Positions 8,463 to 17,127 of a DNA stretch of 64,000 bases are shown in pieces. This DNA is from Candidatus Brevundimonas colombiensis. Its GTDB lineage: Bacteria > Pseudomonadota > Alphaproteobacteria > Caulobacterales > Caulobacteraceae. The stretch spans positions 1,240,001 to 1,304,000 of the forward strand of contig CP119326.1 in assembly GCA_029202665.1 (NCBI GenBank), given 5' to 3'. The notes below the pieces were generated by a model. That model saw only the letters and a list, made by a program, of their open reading frames with translations, made no database searches and was not told where the DNA came from. Position 1 is the stretch's first letter, and each line of letters starts with the position of its first letter. The position numbers were made by a program, and so were the translations under genes.

Positions 8463-9445
8463 AGCATCGCCGGGATGACGCGGTCGGGCGGACGGTGGCC
8501 GTTCTGGTAGGTCATGACATTGGCGATGACCCGATCGCCCATATCCTGACGCGCCTCAAGGGTCGCCGAACCGAGGTGGGGCAGAAGCACGACATTGGGC
8601 TGGCCCAGCAGGCCGGGATGGATGTCCGGCTCGTTCTCGAACACGTCCAGGCCGACGCCTGAGATCGCCCGCATGGCCACCGCCTGGGCCAGGGCCGCCT
8701 CGTCGATCAGTTCGCCGCGCGCGGTGTTGACCAGTATGGCGTGGGGCTGAAGCCGGGCCAGCCGTCCGGCCGAAAGCAGATGGTGCGTGTCCTTGGTCGC
8801 CGGGCAATTCAGCGAGATGATGTCCATGCGCGACAGCATCTGATCCAGATCGTCCCAGTAGGTGGCGCCCAGTTCCTCCTCGATCAGGGCCGAGACGGGC
8901 TTTCTGTTGTGATAATGGACCTGGAGTCCGAACGCCTTGGCGCGGCGGGCCAGGGCCTGACCGATCCGGCCCATGCCGACGATCCCCAGCCGCTTGCCCC
9001 AGAGTTTGCGCCCGCACATCCAGGTCGGGGTCCAGCCCTCGAACTTGTTCTCGGCGATGACTTCGGCGCCTTCGACGATGCGGCGGCTGACCGCCAGAAT
9101 CAGGCCCATGGCCAGGTCAGCGGTGTCCTCGGTCAGGACGCCGGGGGTGTTGGTGACGATGATGCCGCGCGCCACGGCGGCGTCGATGTCGATATGATCC
9201 ACGCCTGCGCCGAAATTGGCGATCATCTTCAGCTGTTCGCCCGCGCCGTTGATCAGGTCGGCGTCGATGACGTCGGTGATGGTGGGCACCAGAACCTCGG
9301 CGCGCTGGACCGCGGCCTGAAGCGCGGCGCGGTCCATCGGCTGATCCTTCAGGTTCAGCTCGGCGTCGAAAAGCTCGCGCATCCGCGTTTCCACCGCGTC
9401 GGGCAGGCGTCTGGTTAATACGACCTTAAGCTTGCGGGCGGACAT
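8459..9445 (-). CDS. D-isomer-specific 2-hydroxyacid dehydrogenase (glyoxylate reductase type)
   Basis: NAD(P)H-dependent reductase of 328 residues, probably acting on glyoxylate or hydroxypyruvate. The Rossmann nucleotide loop is GIVGMGRIGQALARRAKAFG. Catalytic Arg lies in LVNTARGELID, Glu in DVFENEPDI and His in LLPHLGSAT. Start ATG 9445 (MSARKLKVVLTRRLP) matches the family N-terminus; the open frame extends further upstream without support. A second, more distant member of the same superfamily lies at 48328-49275. Confidence 0.92.
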   Translation of the reverse strand: MSARKLKVVLTRRLPDAVETRMRELFDAELNLKDQPMDRAALQAAVQRAEVLVPTITDVIDADLINGAGEQLKMIANFGAGVDHIDIDAAVARGIIVTNTPGVLTEDTADLAMGLILAVSRRIVEGAEVIAENKFEGWTPTWMCGRKLWGKRLGIVGMGRIGQALARRAKAFGLQVHYHNRKPVSALIEEELGATYWDDLDQMLSRMDIISLNCPATKDTHHLLSAGRLARLQPHAILVNTARGELIDEAALAQAVAMRAISGVGLDVFENEPDIHPGLLGQPNVVLLPHLGSATLEARQDMGDRVIANVMTYQNGHRPPDRVIPAML

Positions 9446-9557
9446 TCTCGGCCTTGGTTTGCGGGCGGCGGTTCTTCGGGACGAAAGCCCGCGCGACGGG
9501 TCGTTCCATTCAGTGTCTAGCAAAGCCGCCGCCATCTTCCAAAGCCTGCGACGCCGC

Positions 9558-10085
9558 ATGGTCGCGGTCCTGGCCCTGATGGGCCTGGCGGTGATGTCTG
9601 GCGCGGGCGCGACCATGCCCGACGGCCGCCCCACGCCCACGGGCCTGGAGGTGCCGCGCTGGATTTCGCTGAAGTCCTCGCACGTTCGGGCGCGACAGGG
9701 ACCGGGGCTGGATTATCCGATCCTGTGGGAATATCGCGCCGCCGGCCTGCCGGTTCAGGTGATCGCCGAGACCAGCGAATGGCGAAAAATCTGCGATCCC
9801 GACGGGGCGGTGGCCTGGATCCACCGCACGGTGTCGTCGGGGCGCCGCTACGTCTTCAACACGACGGCCGAGGAAATTCCGATCCGTTCGGGCCGGTCCG
9901 AGACGTCTTCGGTGCGCGCCCGCCTGTCGCCGCGCGCCCTGATCGCTCTGGACGACTGCGAGGACGGCTGGTGCAAGGTCCGCGCGCGCCGGATGGAGGG
10001 CTGGGCGCCTCAGCGCGCCGTGTTCGGAACCCAGGAACGGGCCCTGTGCAACGCCAACCGGCCCGCCGGGACGGGGCGGGGCTGA
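9558..10085 (+). CDS. Exported bacterial SH3-domain protein
   Basis: About 175 residues with an N-terminal hydrophobic signal sequence (VAVLALMGLAVMSGAGA), followed by two SH3b-like repeats. The first contains VRARQGPGLDYPILWEYRAAGLPV and WRKICDPDGAVAWIH; the second contains IPIRSGRSETSSVRARLSP and WCKVRARRMEGWAP. This family is periplasmic and thought to bind peptidoglycan or proteins. ATG 9558 places the signal peptide at the start; an in-frame GTG at 9513 would add 15 residues. Divergent from the dehydrogenase gene. Confidence 0.82.
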   Translation: MVAVLALMGLAVMSGAGATMPDGRPTPTGLEVPRWISLKSSHVRARQGPGLDYPILWEYRAAGLPVQVIAETSEWRKICDPDGAVAWIHRTVSSGRRYVFNTTAEEIPIRSGRSETSSVRARLSPRALIALDDCEDGWCKVRARRMEGWAPQRAVFGTQERALCNANRPAGTGRG

Positions 10086-10154
10086 TGCGCCGCTGTTGAG
10101 CGAAGCGGCGCGGTCGTGTAACCCGCGCGCAACGCCTTGAAAAACGGAAGCGCC

Positions 10155-10691
10155 TTGACCCAGTCCCAATATCCTTCGTCCTTTGATCATGAGGCCCTGC
10201 TGGCCTCGGGCCGTGGCGAGCTGTTCGGGCCCGGCAACGCCCAGCTGCCCGCCCCGCCGATGCTGATGTTCGACCGCATCGTCACGATCAACGCCGATGG
10301 CGGCGATCACGGCAAGGGCTATGTCGAGGCGGAACTCGACATCAATCCCGAGCTCTGGTTCTTCCAGTGCCACTTCATCGGCGACCCGGTCATGCCCGGT
10401 TGCCTGGGCCTGGACGCCATGTGGCAGCTGGTCGGCTTCTATCTGGGCTGGATCGGCGGACCGGGGCGCGGCCGCGCGCTGGGCGTCGGCGAGGTCAAGT
10501 TCACCGGCCAGGTGACCCCCGACATCAAAAAGGTGGTCTATAAGATTCATCTGAAGCGCGTCATCAACCGCAAGCTCGTCATGGGCATCGCCGACGGCGT
10601 GCTGGAGGCTGACGGCCAGGTCATCTACACCTGCAATGATATGCGGGTCGGACTGTTCGGCGCTTCCAAGGACGAGGCGGCGGGCGGCTAA
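10155..10691 (+). CDS. fabA: 3-hydroxydecanoyl-ACP dehydratase/isomerase FabA
   Basis: Dehydrates 3-hydroxyacyl-ACP and isomerises trans-2-decenoyl-ACP to cis-3-decenoyl-ACP, the branch point for unsaturated fatty acids. The hot-dog active-site segment FQCHFIGDPVMPGCLGLDAM carries the catalytic His and the downstream Asp. No ATG is available at the N-terminus. TTG 10155 follows a GGAAG sequence by 4 nt and is preferred; another in-frame TTG at 10137 is possible. It forms an evident operon with fabB, 66 bp downstream. Confidence 0.95.
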   Translation: MTQSQYPSSFDHEALLASGRGELFGPGNAQLPAPPMLMFDRIVTINADGGDHGKGYVEAELDINPELWFFQCHFIGDPVMPGCLGLDAMWQLVGFYLGWIGGPGRGRALGVGEVKFTGQVTPDIKKVVYKIHLKRVINRKLVMGIADGVLEADGQVIYTCNDMRVGLFGASKDEAAGG

Positions 10692-10757
10692 GGCCCCTAT
10701 ATAACCGCGAACAGGGCGGATGGTCCTCGGGCCAGGAAGCATCAAGAAGGAAACACC

Positions 10758-11975
10758 ATGCGTCGTGTCGTCGTCACCGGCCTCGGCATCGTCTCCTCCA
10801 TCGGCCATGGCGCCGAAGAGGTGACCCAATCCCTGCGTGAAGCCCGCTCGGGCGTCGTCCATGCCGCCGATCACGCCAAATACGGCTTCCGCAGCCAGGT
10901 CTGGGCGCCGCCCAGGATCGGCCCGTGGGAAGAACTGGTCGACCGGCGCGCCGCCCGCTTCCTGGCCAACGGCACCGCCTGGGCGCACATCGCCTTTGAA
11001 GAGGCCCTGAAATCGTCGGGTATGACGGCCGAGGAAATCCGCGACGACCGCATCGGCCTGATCGTCGGCGAGGGCGGCCCCTCGACCCAGGTGATCCTGC
11101 AGGCGGCGGCGACCACCATCGAGAAGGGCGCACCCAAGCGCATCGGCCCGTTCGCGGTGCCCAAGGCGATGGCCAGCGGCCCCTCGGCGGTGCTGTCGAC
11201 CTGGTTCCAGATGCGCGGCATCAACTATTCGATCAGCTCGGCTTGCGCGACGTCGGCCCACTGCATCGGCGCCGGGGTCGAACAGATCCAGTGGGGCAAG
11301 CAGGACGTGGTCTTCGCCGGCGGCTGCGAGGACATCGACTGGTCCATGTCCAACATGTTCGACGCCATGGGCGCCATGTCTTCGGACTTCAACGAAACGC
11401 CTTCGGTCGCCAGCCGCGCCTATGACGCCAATCGCGACGGCTTCGTCATCGCCGGCGGCGCGGGCATCGTGGTGCTGGAGGAATACGAGCGGGCCAAGGC
11501 GCGCGGCGCCACCATCTACGCCGAAGTCACCGGATACGGCGCCAACGCCGACGGCTATGACATGGTCGCCCCCTCGGGCGAGGGCGCCCAACGCTGCATG
11601 AAGATCGCGCTGGAGCAGGCGGGCAACCCGAAGATCGACTATCTGAACCCGCATGGCACCTCGACCCCCGTGGGCGACGCCAAGGAGATGGAGGCTGTTC
11701 GCGCCGTCTTCGGCGACCAGATGCCGATGATCTCCTCGACCAAGTCGCTGACGGGCCACTCGCTCGGCGCGGCGGGGGCGCAGGAAGCCATCTACTGCCT
11801 GTTGATGATGCAGAACGGCTTCGCCGCCGAGAGCGCCCATATCGAGACCCTCGATCCGGCGTTCGAGGGCATGCCGATCCTGCGTCAGCGCCACGAGGGC
11901 GAACTGATCCACGTCATGTCCAATAGCTTCGGCTTCGGCGGCACCAACGGCGCCCTGATCCTGTCGAAGGTCTGA
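10758..11975 (+). CDS. fabB: Beta-ketoacyl-ACP synthase I FabB
   Basis: Condensing enzyme that elongates cis-3-decenoyl-ACP made by FabA. The Cys-His-His triad is visible: SSACATSAHCIG (nucleophilic Cys), NPHGTSTPVGD and SLTGHSLGAAGAQE. Length 405 residues is standard. An AAGAAGGAA ribosome-binding site precedes ATG 10758. It is directly downstream of fabA, the classic pairing for anaerobic-type unsaturated fatty-acid synthesis. Followed by a REP-like element. Confidence 0.97.
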   Translation: MRRVVVTGLGIVSSIGHGAEEVTQSLREARSGVVHAADHAKYGFRSQVWAPPRIGPWEELVDRRAARFLANGTAWAHIAFEEALKSSGMTAEEIRDDRIGLIVGEGGPSTQVILQAAATTIEKGAPKRIGPFAVPKAMASGPSAVLSTWFQMRGINYSISSACATSAHCIGAGVEQIQWGKQDVVFAGGCEDIDWSMSNMFDAMGAMSSDFNETPSVASRAYDANRDGFVIAGGAGIVVLEEYERAKARGATIYAEVTGYGANADGYDMVAPSGEGAQRCMKIALEQAGNPKIDYLNPHGTSTPVGDAKEMEAVRAVFGDQMPMISSTKSLTGHSLGAAGAQEAIYCLLMMQNGFAAESAHIETLDPAFEGMPILRQRHEGELIHVMSNSFGFGGTNGALILSKV

Positions 11976-11990
11976 TACGCCTCAATCCGG

Positions 11991-12104
11991 CCCCGTCATC
12001 CTCGGGCTTGACCCGAGGACCGGGCGTTGGTCGGGCGGTGCGCCTGGATCGTCGGCAATGCGACGGACCATCCGATCCTCGGGTCAAGCCCGAGGATGAC
12101 GGGG
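11991..12104. repeat. REP-like palindromic element, copy 1
   Basis: Two arms, each itself palindromic (CCTCGGGCTTGACCCGAGG and its complement), lie in opposite orientation about 50 bp apart between fabB and asd. Related copies occur at 24809-24918 and 50230-50353, always intergenic. Confidence 0.88.
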
Positions 12105-12222
12105 AAGGGGTGCGACGGCTTTATTGCCGTGAAAAGCCTGTTTCATTTCTCCGGGCGTCGTTTCTTTCGCCGCAGCCGGTTTACACGACCGTTTCTCGCC
12201 CTTAGAGAGCGTCGCCGTGTCC

Positions 12223-12297
12223 ATGCTCATGACCAAAGCGATTACCACGAAAACCACCTGCCTAGGCGGGGCGGTTTCGGGTGTGCGCAAGGTCTAG
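12223..12297 (+). CDS. Candidate Thr/Lys-rich leader peptide upstream of asd
   Basis: A 24-codon frame starts with MLMTKAITTKTTC and ends at TAG 12295-12297. Five Thr codons (12232, 12244, 12247, 12253, 12256) and two Lys codons fall within the first twelve. asd makes the precursor of Thr, Met and Lys, so amino-acid-dependent stalling would make biological sense. The GGCGGGG at 12265-12271 can pair with CCCCGCC at 12318-12324, while CCCCGC 12318-12323 can alternatively pair with GCGGGG 12330-12335. There is no U tract after the latter and only a weak ribosome-binding site. This is inference. Confidence 0.35.
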   Translation: MLMTKAITTKTTCLGGAVSGVRKV

Positions 12298-12390
12298 CGA
12301 CGAACCCCGATCCCCAGCCCCGCCGACGCGCGGGGCGGTCCAGCCGGATCGAACACCCCGCGCCTCCCACCTTCCCAGGAGACGCCTTTC

Positions 12391-13434
12391 ATGACCTTTT
12401 CCCCGTCCAATCCGCCCCATATCGGCATCGTGGGGGCCACCGGCCTCGTCGGCGAGATGATGCGTAATCTGCTGGCCGAGCGAAACTTCCGGCTGGCCTC
12501 GCTGCGCCTGTTCGCCTCGGCCCGGTCGGCGGGCAAGACCATCCGCTTCGGCGATGTCGACGTGGTGGTCGAGGATGCGGCGACCGCCGACTACGCCGGG
12601 TTGGACATCGTCTTCTTCTCGGCGGGCGGCGAGACTTCGCGCGCCCTGGCCCCCAAGGTCGCAGCCGCCGGCGCCGTAGTGATCGACAACTCGTCCGCCT
12701 ACCGCAGCGACCCGGACGTGCCGCTGGTCGTCGCCGAAGTGAACCCCCACGCTCTGGCCGACCGTCCCAAGGGCATCATCGCCAACCCCAACTGCACCAC
12801 CATGGCCGCCATGCCGGTGCTGAAGCCCCTGCATGAGGCGGCGGGTCTGAAGCGTCTGACCGTCTCGACCTATCAGGCCGTATCGGGCGGCGGCGTCGAG
12901 GGCATCCGCGTGCTGGAGACCCAGTCGCGCGCCTCGGTCGATCAGGGTGCGGCCCTGGCCCGTGACGGCGGCGCGGTCGATTTCGGCGGGCCCGAGAAGT
13001 GGGTCGTGCCGATCGCCAACAATGTGGTGGCCCTGAACTACAGCCTGTCGGAGGACGGCTATACCGACGAGGAGCTGAAGCTGCGCGACGAAAGCCGCAA
13101 GATTCTGGAAATCCCCGGCCTGCCGGTGTCCGGCACCTGCGTCCGCGTGCCGGTCTATTCGGGCCATTCCCTGTCGATCAACGCCGAGTTCGAACGCCCG
13201 ATCTCGGTCGCGGCGGCGCTGGAGATTCTGGGTCAGGCGCCGGGCGTGGTGGTGACCGATGTGCCGAACCCGCTGGACGCCACGGGCAAGGACCCGGTCT
13301 TCGTCGGCCGGGTGCGTCCCGATCCGACCGTCGCACACGGCCTGGCCCTGTTCGTCTCCAACGACAACCTGAGAAAGGGCGCGGCGCTGAACGCGGTCCA
13401 GATCGCCGAGGTTCTGGTCCAGCAGAACGGCTGA
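12391..13434 (+). CDS. asd: Aspartate-semialdehyde dehydrogenase
   Basis: Reduces aspartyl-4-phosphate to aspartate semialdehyde, the shared precursor of lysine (and diaminopimelate), threonine and methionine. NADP-binding loop IGIVGATGLVGEMM lies at the N-terminus. The catalytic Cys is in IIANPNCTTMAAMP near residue 133, and the substrate/His region appears as GTCVRVPVYSGHSLSI. The 347-residue length is typical. A CCCAGGAGA site precedes ATG 12391. The upstream 415 bp hold a REP-like element and a Thr/Lys-rich mini-ORF. Confidence 0.95.
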   Translation: MTFSPSNPPHIGIVGATGLVGEMMRNLLAERNFRLASLRLFASARSAGKTIRFGDVDVVVEDAATADYAGLDIVFFSAGGETSRALAPKVAAAGAVVIDNSSAYRSDPDVPLVVAEVNPHALADRPKGIIANPNCTTMAAMPVLKPLHEAAGLKRLTVSTYQAVSGGGVEGIRVLETQSRASVDQGAALARDGGAVDFGGPEKWVVPIANNVVALNYSLSEDGYTDEELKLRDESRKILEIPGLPVSGTCVRVPVYSGHSLSINAEFERPISVAAALEILGQAPGVVVTDVPNPLDATGKDPVFVGRVRPDPTVAHGLALFVSNDNLRKGAALNAVQIAEVLVQQNG

Positions 13435-13455
13435 TCCGTCCGGAACAGGCGGGGT

Positions 13456-14199
13456 TCAGTCGTAGCGCACGCCGCTGAGATAGAGCCCCGCCGAGGGGGC
13501 GACGGGGCCGCACCGCGCGCGGTCCTTCGCCTCCAGCGCCGTCTTGACGTCATGGGCGGTCCAGCGGCCCAGACCTACCTCGACCAGCGTCCCTGCCATC
13601 GACCGGACCTGACGGTGCAGGAAGCTGCGCGCCTGGAACACCAGATGCACCTCCTCGCCGAAACGGCTGACGCGGGCCACGTCCAGCGACTTGACCGGCG
13701 ATTTCGCCTGGCACCCCATGTCGCGGAAGGTGGTGAAATCGTGATGGCCCACCAGCACCTGGGCCGCGTGGTGCATGGCCTCGGCGTCCAGCGTCTTCTT
13801 GACGTGCCAGACGCGGTCGCGCTCCAGCACAGGCTGCGGGCGGCGGTTCAGGATGCGGTACAGATAGCCCCGCCCCGTCGCCGAGAACCGCGCGTGCCAG
13901 TCGGGATCGGGGGCGTATTCCGCCGACAGGACACAGACATCCTGTTTGATCAGATGGGCGTTCATTGCATTCAAAACCGTGTCGACAGGCCAGTCGCGCG
14001 CCAGATCGGCATGGATGACCTGGGCCGTTGCATGGACGCCGGTGTCGGTGCGGCCGGCGGCGGCGATGCGGATGCGCTCGCCCGAAAAGGCCGCGATGGC
14101 GTCCTCGACCGCGCCCTGGACCGTCGGCTGGCCGTCCTGGGCCTGAAAGCCGTTGTAGGCCGTGCCGTCGTATTCAATCGTCAACTTGTAGCGCGGCAT
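13456..14199 (-). CDS. truA: tRNA pseudouridine(38-40) synthase TruA
   Basis: Converts uridines 38-40 in the anticodon stem-loop of tRNAs to pseudouridine. The N-terminus YKLTIEYDGTAYNGFQAQ and the catalytic AAGRTDTGVHA (Asp near residue 52) are diagnostic, and FLHRQVRSMAGTLVEVG is the conserved C-terminal segment. 247 residues. ATG 14199 overlaps the fmt stop by 1 bp, so truA is translated in series with fmt. The longer frame reaching 14598 is just read-through of the fmt region. Confidence 0.95.
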   Translation of the reverse strand: MPRYKLTIEYDGTAYNGFQAQDGQPTVQGAVEDAIAAFSGERIRIAAAGRTDTGVHATAQVIHADLARDWPVDTVLNAMNAHLIKQDVCVLSAEYAPDPDWHARFSATGRGYLYRILNRRPQPVLERDRVWHVKKTLDAEAMHHAAQVLVGHHDFTTFRDMGCQAKSPVKSLDVARVSRFGEEVHLVFQARSFLHRQVRSMAGTLVEVGLGRWTAHDVKTALEAKDRARCGPVAPSAGLYLSGVRYD

Positions 14200-15122
14200 C
14201 AGCCGAGCAGGGTCCCTGCGGGCAGGGGGAAGCCGCGCAGCATCTCCTCGGCCGATTGCGCCGCCTTGCCCTCGCGCTGGACGCGGATCAGACGCACGGC
14301 CCCGGTCCCGCAGGCCACGGTCAGGGCGTCGTCCAGCACCGCGCCCGGCGTCCCCGAACCCTCGGCCAGAGCCGACAGCAGGGCCTTGATCCGCACGGGG
14401 CCGTCCTCGGACGGGGTTTCGAACCAGGCGCCGGGGAAGGGCGACAGGCCGCGGATATGGGCGTCCACCTCGGCCGCCGGGCGGGTCCAGTCGATCCGGG
14501 CCTCGGCCGGGGTGATCTTTTTGGCGTAGGTCGGCTCTCCGACCTGCTCCGAAGGGGTGACGCCGCCGCGCTCGATGGCCGCCAGGGCGCGGGGCCACAG
14601 GGCGGCGCCGACATGGGCCATGCGTTCCGACAGGCTGGCCGCCGTGTCGTCGGGGCGGATGTCCATCAGTTCGCTGAGCAGGATGGGGCCTTCGTCCAGC
14701 CCCTCGCCCATCTGCATGATCTGGACGCCGGTCTGGGCGTCCCCGGCCATGATGGCGCGCTGGATCGGCGCCGCGCCCCGCCAGCGCGGCAGCAGCGACC
14801 CATGCAGATTCAGGCAGCCCAGACGCGGCGCCTCAAGCACCGCAGGCTTCAAAATCTGGCCATAGGCGACCACGCAGGCCGCATCCAGGTCCAGGCTCTG
14901 GAAGGTGTCGATGGCGTCTTGGGCCTTCAGGCTCTCGGGCGTAAAGACGGGCAGACCCATGGTTTCGGCGAAGGCGTGGACCGGCGACGGCGTCAGCTTC
15001 TGGCCCCGGCCCCTGGGGCGCGGCGGTTGCGAATAGACGGCGACGATCTCGTGGCCCGAAGCGATAAGCTCGGCCAGAGAGGGCACGGCGAAGTCGGGAG
15101 TTCCCATGAAGGCAAGGCGCAT
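14199..15122 (-). CDS. fmt: Methionyl-tRNA formyltransferase
   Basis: Formylates Met-tRNAfMet to start translation, using 10-formyltetrahydrofolate. The N-terminus MRLAFMGTPDFAVPSL is the family signature. The catalytic segment is CLNLHGSLLPRWRGAAPIQ near residue 105, and MQMGEGLDEGPIL follows. 307 residues, standard. Start ATG 15122 was chosen because the family begins there. Upstream lies a conserved intergenic palindrome, then the small membrane gene and def, so def-(small)-fmt-truA forms one formylation/translation cluster on this strand. Confidence 0.96.
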   Translation of the reverse strand: MRLAFMGTPDFAVPSLAELIASGHEIVAVYSQPPRPRGRGQKLTPSPVHAFAETMGLPVFTPESLKAQDAIDTFQSLDLDAACVVAYGQILKPAVLEAPRLGCLNLHGSLLPRWRGAAPIQRAIMAGDAQTGVQIMQMGEGLDEGPILLSELMDIRPDDTAASLSERMAHVGAALWPRALAAIERGGVTPSEQVGEPTYAKKITPAEARIDWTRPAAEVDAHIRGLSPFPGAWFETPSEDGPVRIKALLSALAEGSGTPGAVLDDALTVACGTGAVRLIRVQREGKAAQSAEEMLRGFPLPAGTLLG

Positions 15123-15134
15123 GGGCACGGCTTT

Positions 15135-15196
15135 AGAGCATGATCGTTTCGGACGGAACCGCAATGCGGTTCAGGCCGGGGCGTGAATCATGCTCT
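15135..15196. repeat. Intergenic inverted repeat (AGAGCATGAT ... ATCATGCTCT)
   Basis: Perfect 10-bp arms at 15135-15144 and 15187-15196 enclose a second hairpin (GAACCGCA/TGCGGTTC). From general knowledge, this AGAGCATGAT palindrome type recurs between genes in alphaproteobacteria. It lies in the 97-bp gap between fmt and the upstream small gene and may act as an RNA hairpin. Confidence 0.7.
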
Positions 15197-15219
15197 CGAA
15201 GAAAGACGGTTTAGGTCGC

Positions 15220-15462
15220 CTACTGCCAGCGGGTGAAGACGCCGCCGCCCTCATCCCATTCGCCGCCCGCGTCCAGCGCGTCGTCGAAGTCGAGCAGGCG
15301 GTCCAGCAGCAGGCCGGCCACCACGCCGATCAGGGCCACACCGGCCAGGGTGGCCACGCCCGCGACGCCGACCTTCTGGCTGCGAGTCAGACGACGACGG
15401 CCCTCGGTGTCGATGACAAGCGACTGACCACGACGGATATTGGGACGGGGTTGGCGTTTCAT
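15220..15462 (-). CDS. Small single-pass membrane protein
   Basis: Eighty residues with a basic N-terminal region (MKRQPRPNIRRGQ and RRRLTRSQK), one transmembrane helix (VGVAGVATLAGVALIGVVAG) and an acidic Gly-rich tail ending in TRWQ. It overlaps the def stop by 1 bp (ATGA), so it is translationally coupled to peptide deformylase and probably cotranscribed with fmt and truA. No known family recognised; likely cytoplasmic-side N-terminus by the positive-inside rule. Confidence 0.68.
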   Translation of the reverse strand: MKRQPRPNIRRGQSLVIDTEGRRRLTRSQKVGVAGVATLAGVALIGVVAGLLLDRLLDFDDALDAGGEWDEGGGVFTRWQ

Positions 15463-16037
15463 CAGGCGGCGATCCTGTCCTTGGCGGCCTTCTTCACCTT
15501 GGTCACGGCGCGTTCGCGCTTCAGTCGCGACAGGTGGTCGATGAAGAGCACGCCGTTCAAATGGTCCATTTCGTGCTGGATGCAGACGGCGTAGAGGCCC
15601 TCGGCCTCCTCCTCCACAGACTGACCGTCACGGTTCAGATAGCGAATGCGGACGCGGGCGGGGCGTTCCACCTTGTCGAAATACTCCGGGATCGACAGAC
15701 AGCCTTCCTCATAGGTGTAGAGGTCGTCAGAGGTCCAAAGGATTTCGGGATTGGCGAAAAAGCGCGGATTCTTGCGCGCCTCGGCGTTTTCCGCCGCCTC
15801 TTCCTCGGTTTCGCAGACCACGCCGTCCTTGTCGCCAAGGTCCATGACGATCACCCGGTCCAAGGCGCCGATCTGAACGGCGGCCAGGCCGATGCCGGGC
15901 GCGTCGTACATGGTCTCCAACATATCGTCCATCAGGGCGCGGACGGCGTCGTCCACCGCCGCGACGGGCGTGGAGACCTTTTTCAGGATCGCCAGATCGG
16001 CGGCGTTGTCGATGGTGAGGATGCGTCGGATGGCCAT
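15462..16037 (-). CDS. def: Peptide deformylase
   Basis: Iron- or zinc-dependent hydrolase that removes the formyl group from nascent N-terminal methionine, the counterpart of Fmt. All three motifs are present: GIGLAAVQIG near residue 44, EGCLSIPE (metal-binding Cys) and QHEMDHLNGVLF (HExxH). 191 residues. Start ATG 16037 (MAIRRILTID) fits the family N-terminus; the upstream open frame is not needed. First gene of the def - small membrane protein - fmt - truA cluster. Confidence 0.96.
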   Translation of the reverse strand: MAIRRILTIDNAADLAILKKVSTPVAAVDDAVRALMDDMLETMYDAPGIGLAAVQIGALDRVIVMDLGDKDGVVCETEEEAAENAEARKNPRFFANPEILWTSDDLYTYEEGCLSIPEYFDKVERPARVRIRYLNRDGQSVEEEAEGLYAVCIQHEMDHLNGVLFIDHLSRLKRERAVTKVKKAAKDRIAA

Positions 16038-16107
16038 GGCCGGGACGTAGGCGCGCCCCGGCGTCAGGTCAAGATTTCCCACCGTCGCGGTCGGACTTGG
16101 CGGGGTC

Positions 16108-16509
16108 TCAGGCCTTGCCAGGCAGGGGGCGGGGCTTGCGGTTCTCGTCGATGGCGACATAGGTGAAGACGCCCTGGGTCACGCGGACCGAGGCGGCCTG
16201 GGGCTGGCCCCGGGCGCGCTTCCAGGCCTCGACCTGGACGCGGATCGAGGTTCGGCCCGAACCGATGACGTGGGCGTAGATGCTGACCTCGTCGCCGACC
16301 GAGACGGGCTGGTGGAAGACCATGCCGTCCAGGGCGACGGTGGCGCACCGTCCGCAGGCCAGTTCGAACGCCGGGGTGGCCCCCGCCAGGTCCATCTGCG
16401 CCAGGAGCCAGCCGCCGAAGATGTCGCCCTCGGGGTTGGTGTCGGCCGGCATGGCGATGATGCGGCCGACGGGCTGAAACTCGGGCGGGCGTTCGGGGGC
16501 GTCGGACAT
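16108..16509 (-). CDS. Acyl-CoA thioesterase, YciA-like hot-dog protein
   Basis: Hydrolyses acyl-CoA to free acid and CoA, probably for short or medium chains. A single hot-dog domain of 133 residues carries the family segment PADTNPEGDIFGGWLLAQMDLAGA (Asn/Asp active-site region) and VDEVSI-like GDEVSIYAHVIGSGRTSIRVQVEAW. Start ATG 16509. It lies 70 bp upstream of def on the same strand, so cotranscription is possible, though no functional link is evident. Confidence 0.88.
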   Translation of the reverse strand: MSDAPERPPEFQPVGRIIAMPADTNPEGDIFGGWLLAQMDLAGATPAFELACGRCATVALDGMVFHQPVSVGDEVSIYAHVIGSGRTSIRVQVEAWKRARGQPQAASVRVTQGVFTYVAIDENRKPRPLPGKA

Positions 16510-16541
16510 GGGGGGAACCTGATGGTGAGGAGGCGGCGTCC

Positions 16542-17123
16542 TTATCGCGGCTTTCGCCGCTTGTCGCGCGCCGTGGCGGGCGGCTTGTCCGATTGCTCCG
16601 GGGCGGACAGCGTCAGGCGAGAGCCGCGCACGGGCTGGCTGTCGCGCAGGGCCCGCCAGGCGGCGCCCAGCTCCATCGCCGTCAGCAGGTGGTCCTGGGT
16701 CAGGATTTCGCGACGTGACGCCCGAATGCGCGCGATGTCGGCCAGCAATCGCGAGGCGGCGCGCAGATCCTCGCGTTCTGATCGCGCGCCCAGGTCCTGC
16801 AGCCGGGCGAAGCGCCACCCTTGTTCCGGCGAATGCTCCAGCGTCAGGGCGAACCGTTCCTGGGGCGTCAGTTGGGCGGCGAGGAAGACCCAGCGCTCGT
16901 CATCCCGTTCGCGTCGATAATGGCCGGCCTGGGTCGGCAAACCCGCCGCCGCATAGACGGCCAGGGCGCCGGCCTCGATCTCATCCAGCGCCAGGCTGAG
17001 CGGATCGGGCTCGACCGGCGTCGCATCGTCGGGGCGGTCGAACGGATCGACCACATCGGGGTCGGAGGCGACGTCGGACCTGCGTCGAAACAGGCCCGAG
17101 ATCAAAGACCGCCCCCCGACCAT
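16542..17123 (-). CDS. Hypothetical protein (193 aa) after the polysaccharide export gene
   Basis: No family recognised. An acidic, Pro/Asp-rich N-terminal third precedes a compact domain containing AVYAAAGLPTQAGHYRRE and WVFLAAQLTPQERFALTLEHS, and a Lys/Arg-rich tail. There is no signal peptide or membrane helix. It begins 4 bp after the Wza-like gene, so it is likely part of the same operon. Could be an accessory protein for polysaccharide export, but that rests on position alone. Confidence 0.6.
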   Translation of the reverse strand: MVGGRSLISGLFRRRSDVASDPDVVDPFDRPDDATPVEPDPLSLALDEIEAGALAVYAAAGLPTQAGHYRRERDDERWVFLAAQLTPQERFALTLEHSPEQGWRFARLQDLGARSEREDLRAASRLLADIARIRASRREILTQDHLLTAMELGAAWRALRDSQPVRGSRLTLSAPEQSDKPPATARDKRRKPR

Positions 17124-17127
17124 GACG

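Noticed and set aside
9510..11912. 800-codon minus-strand frame across fabA and fabB
   Set aside because: Codon-bias artefact of GC-rich DNA; both sense genes are certain.
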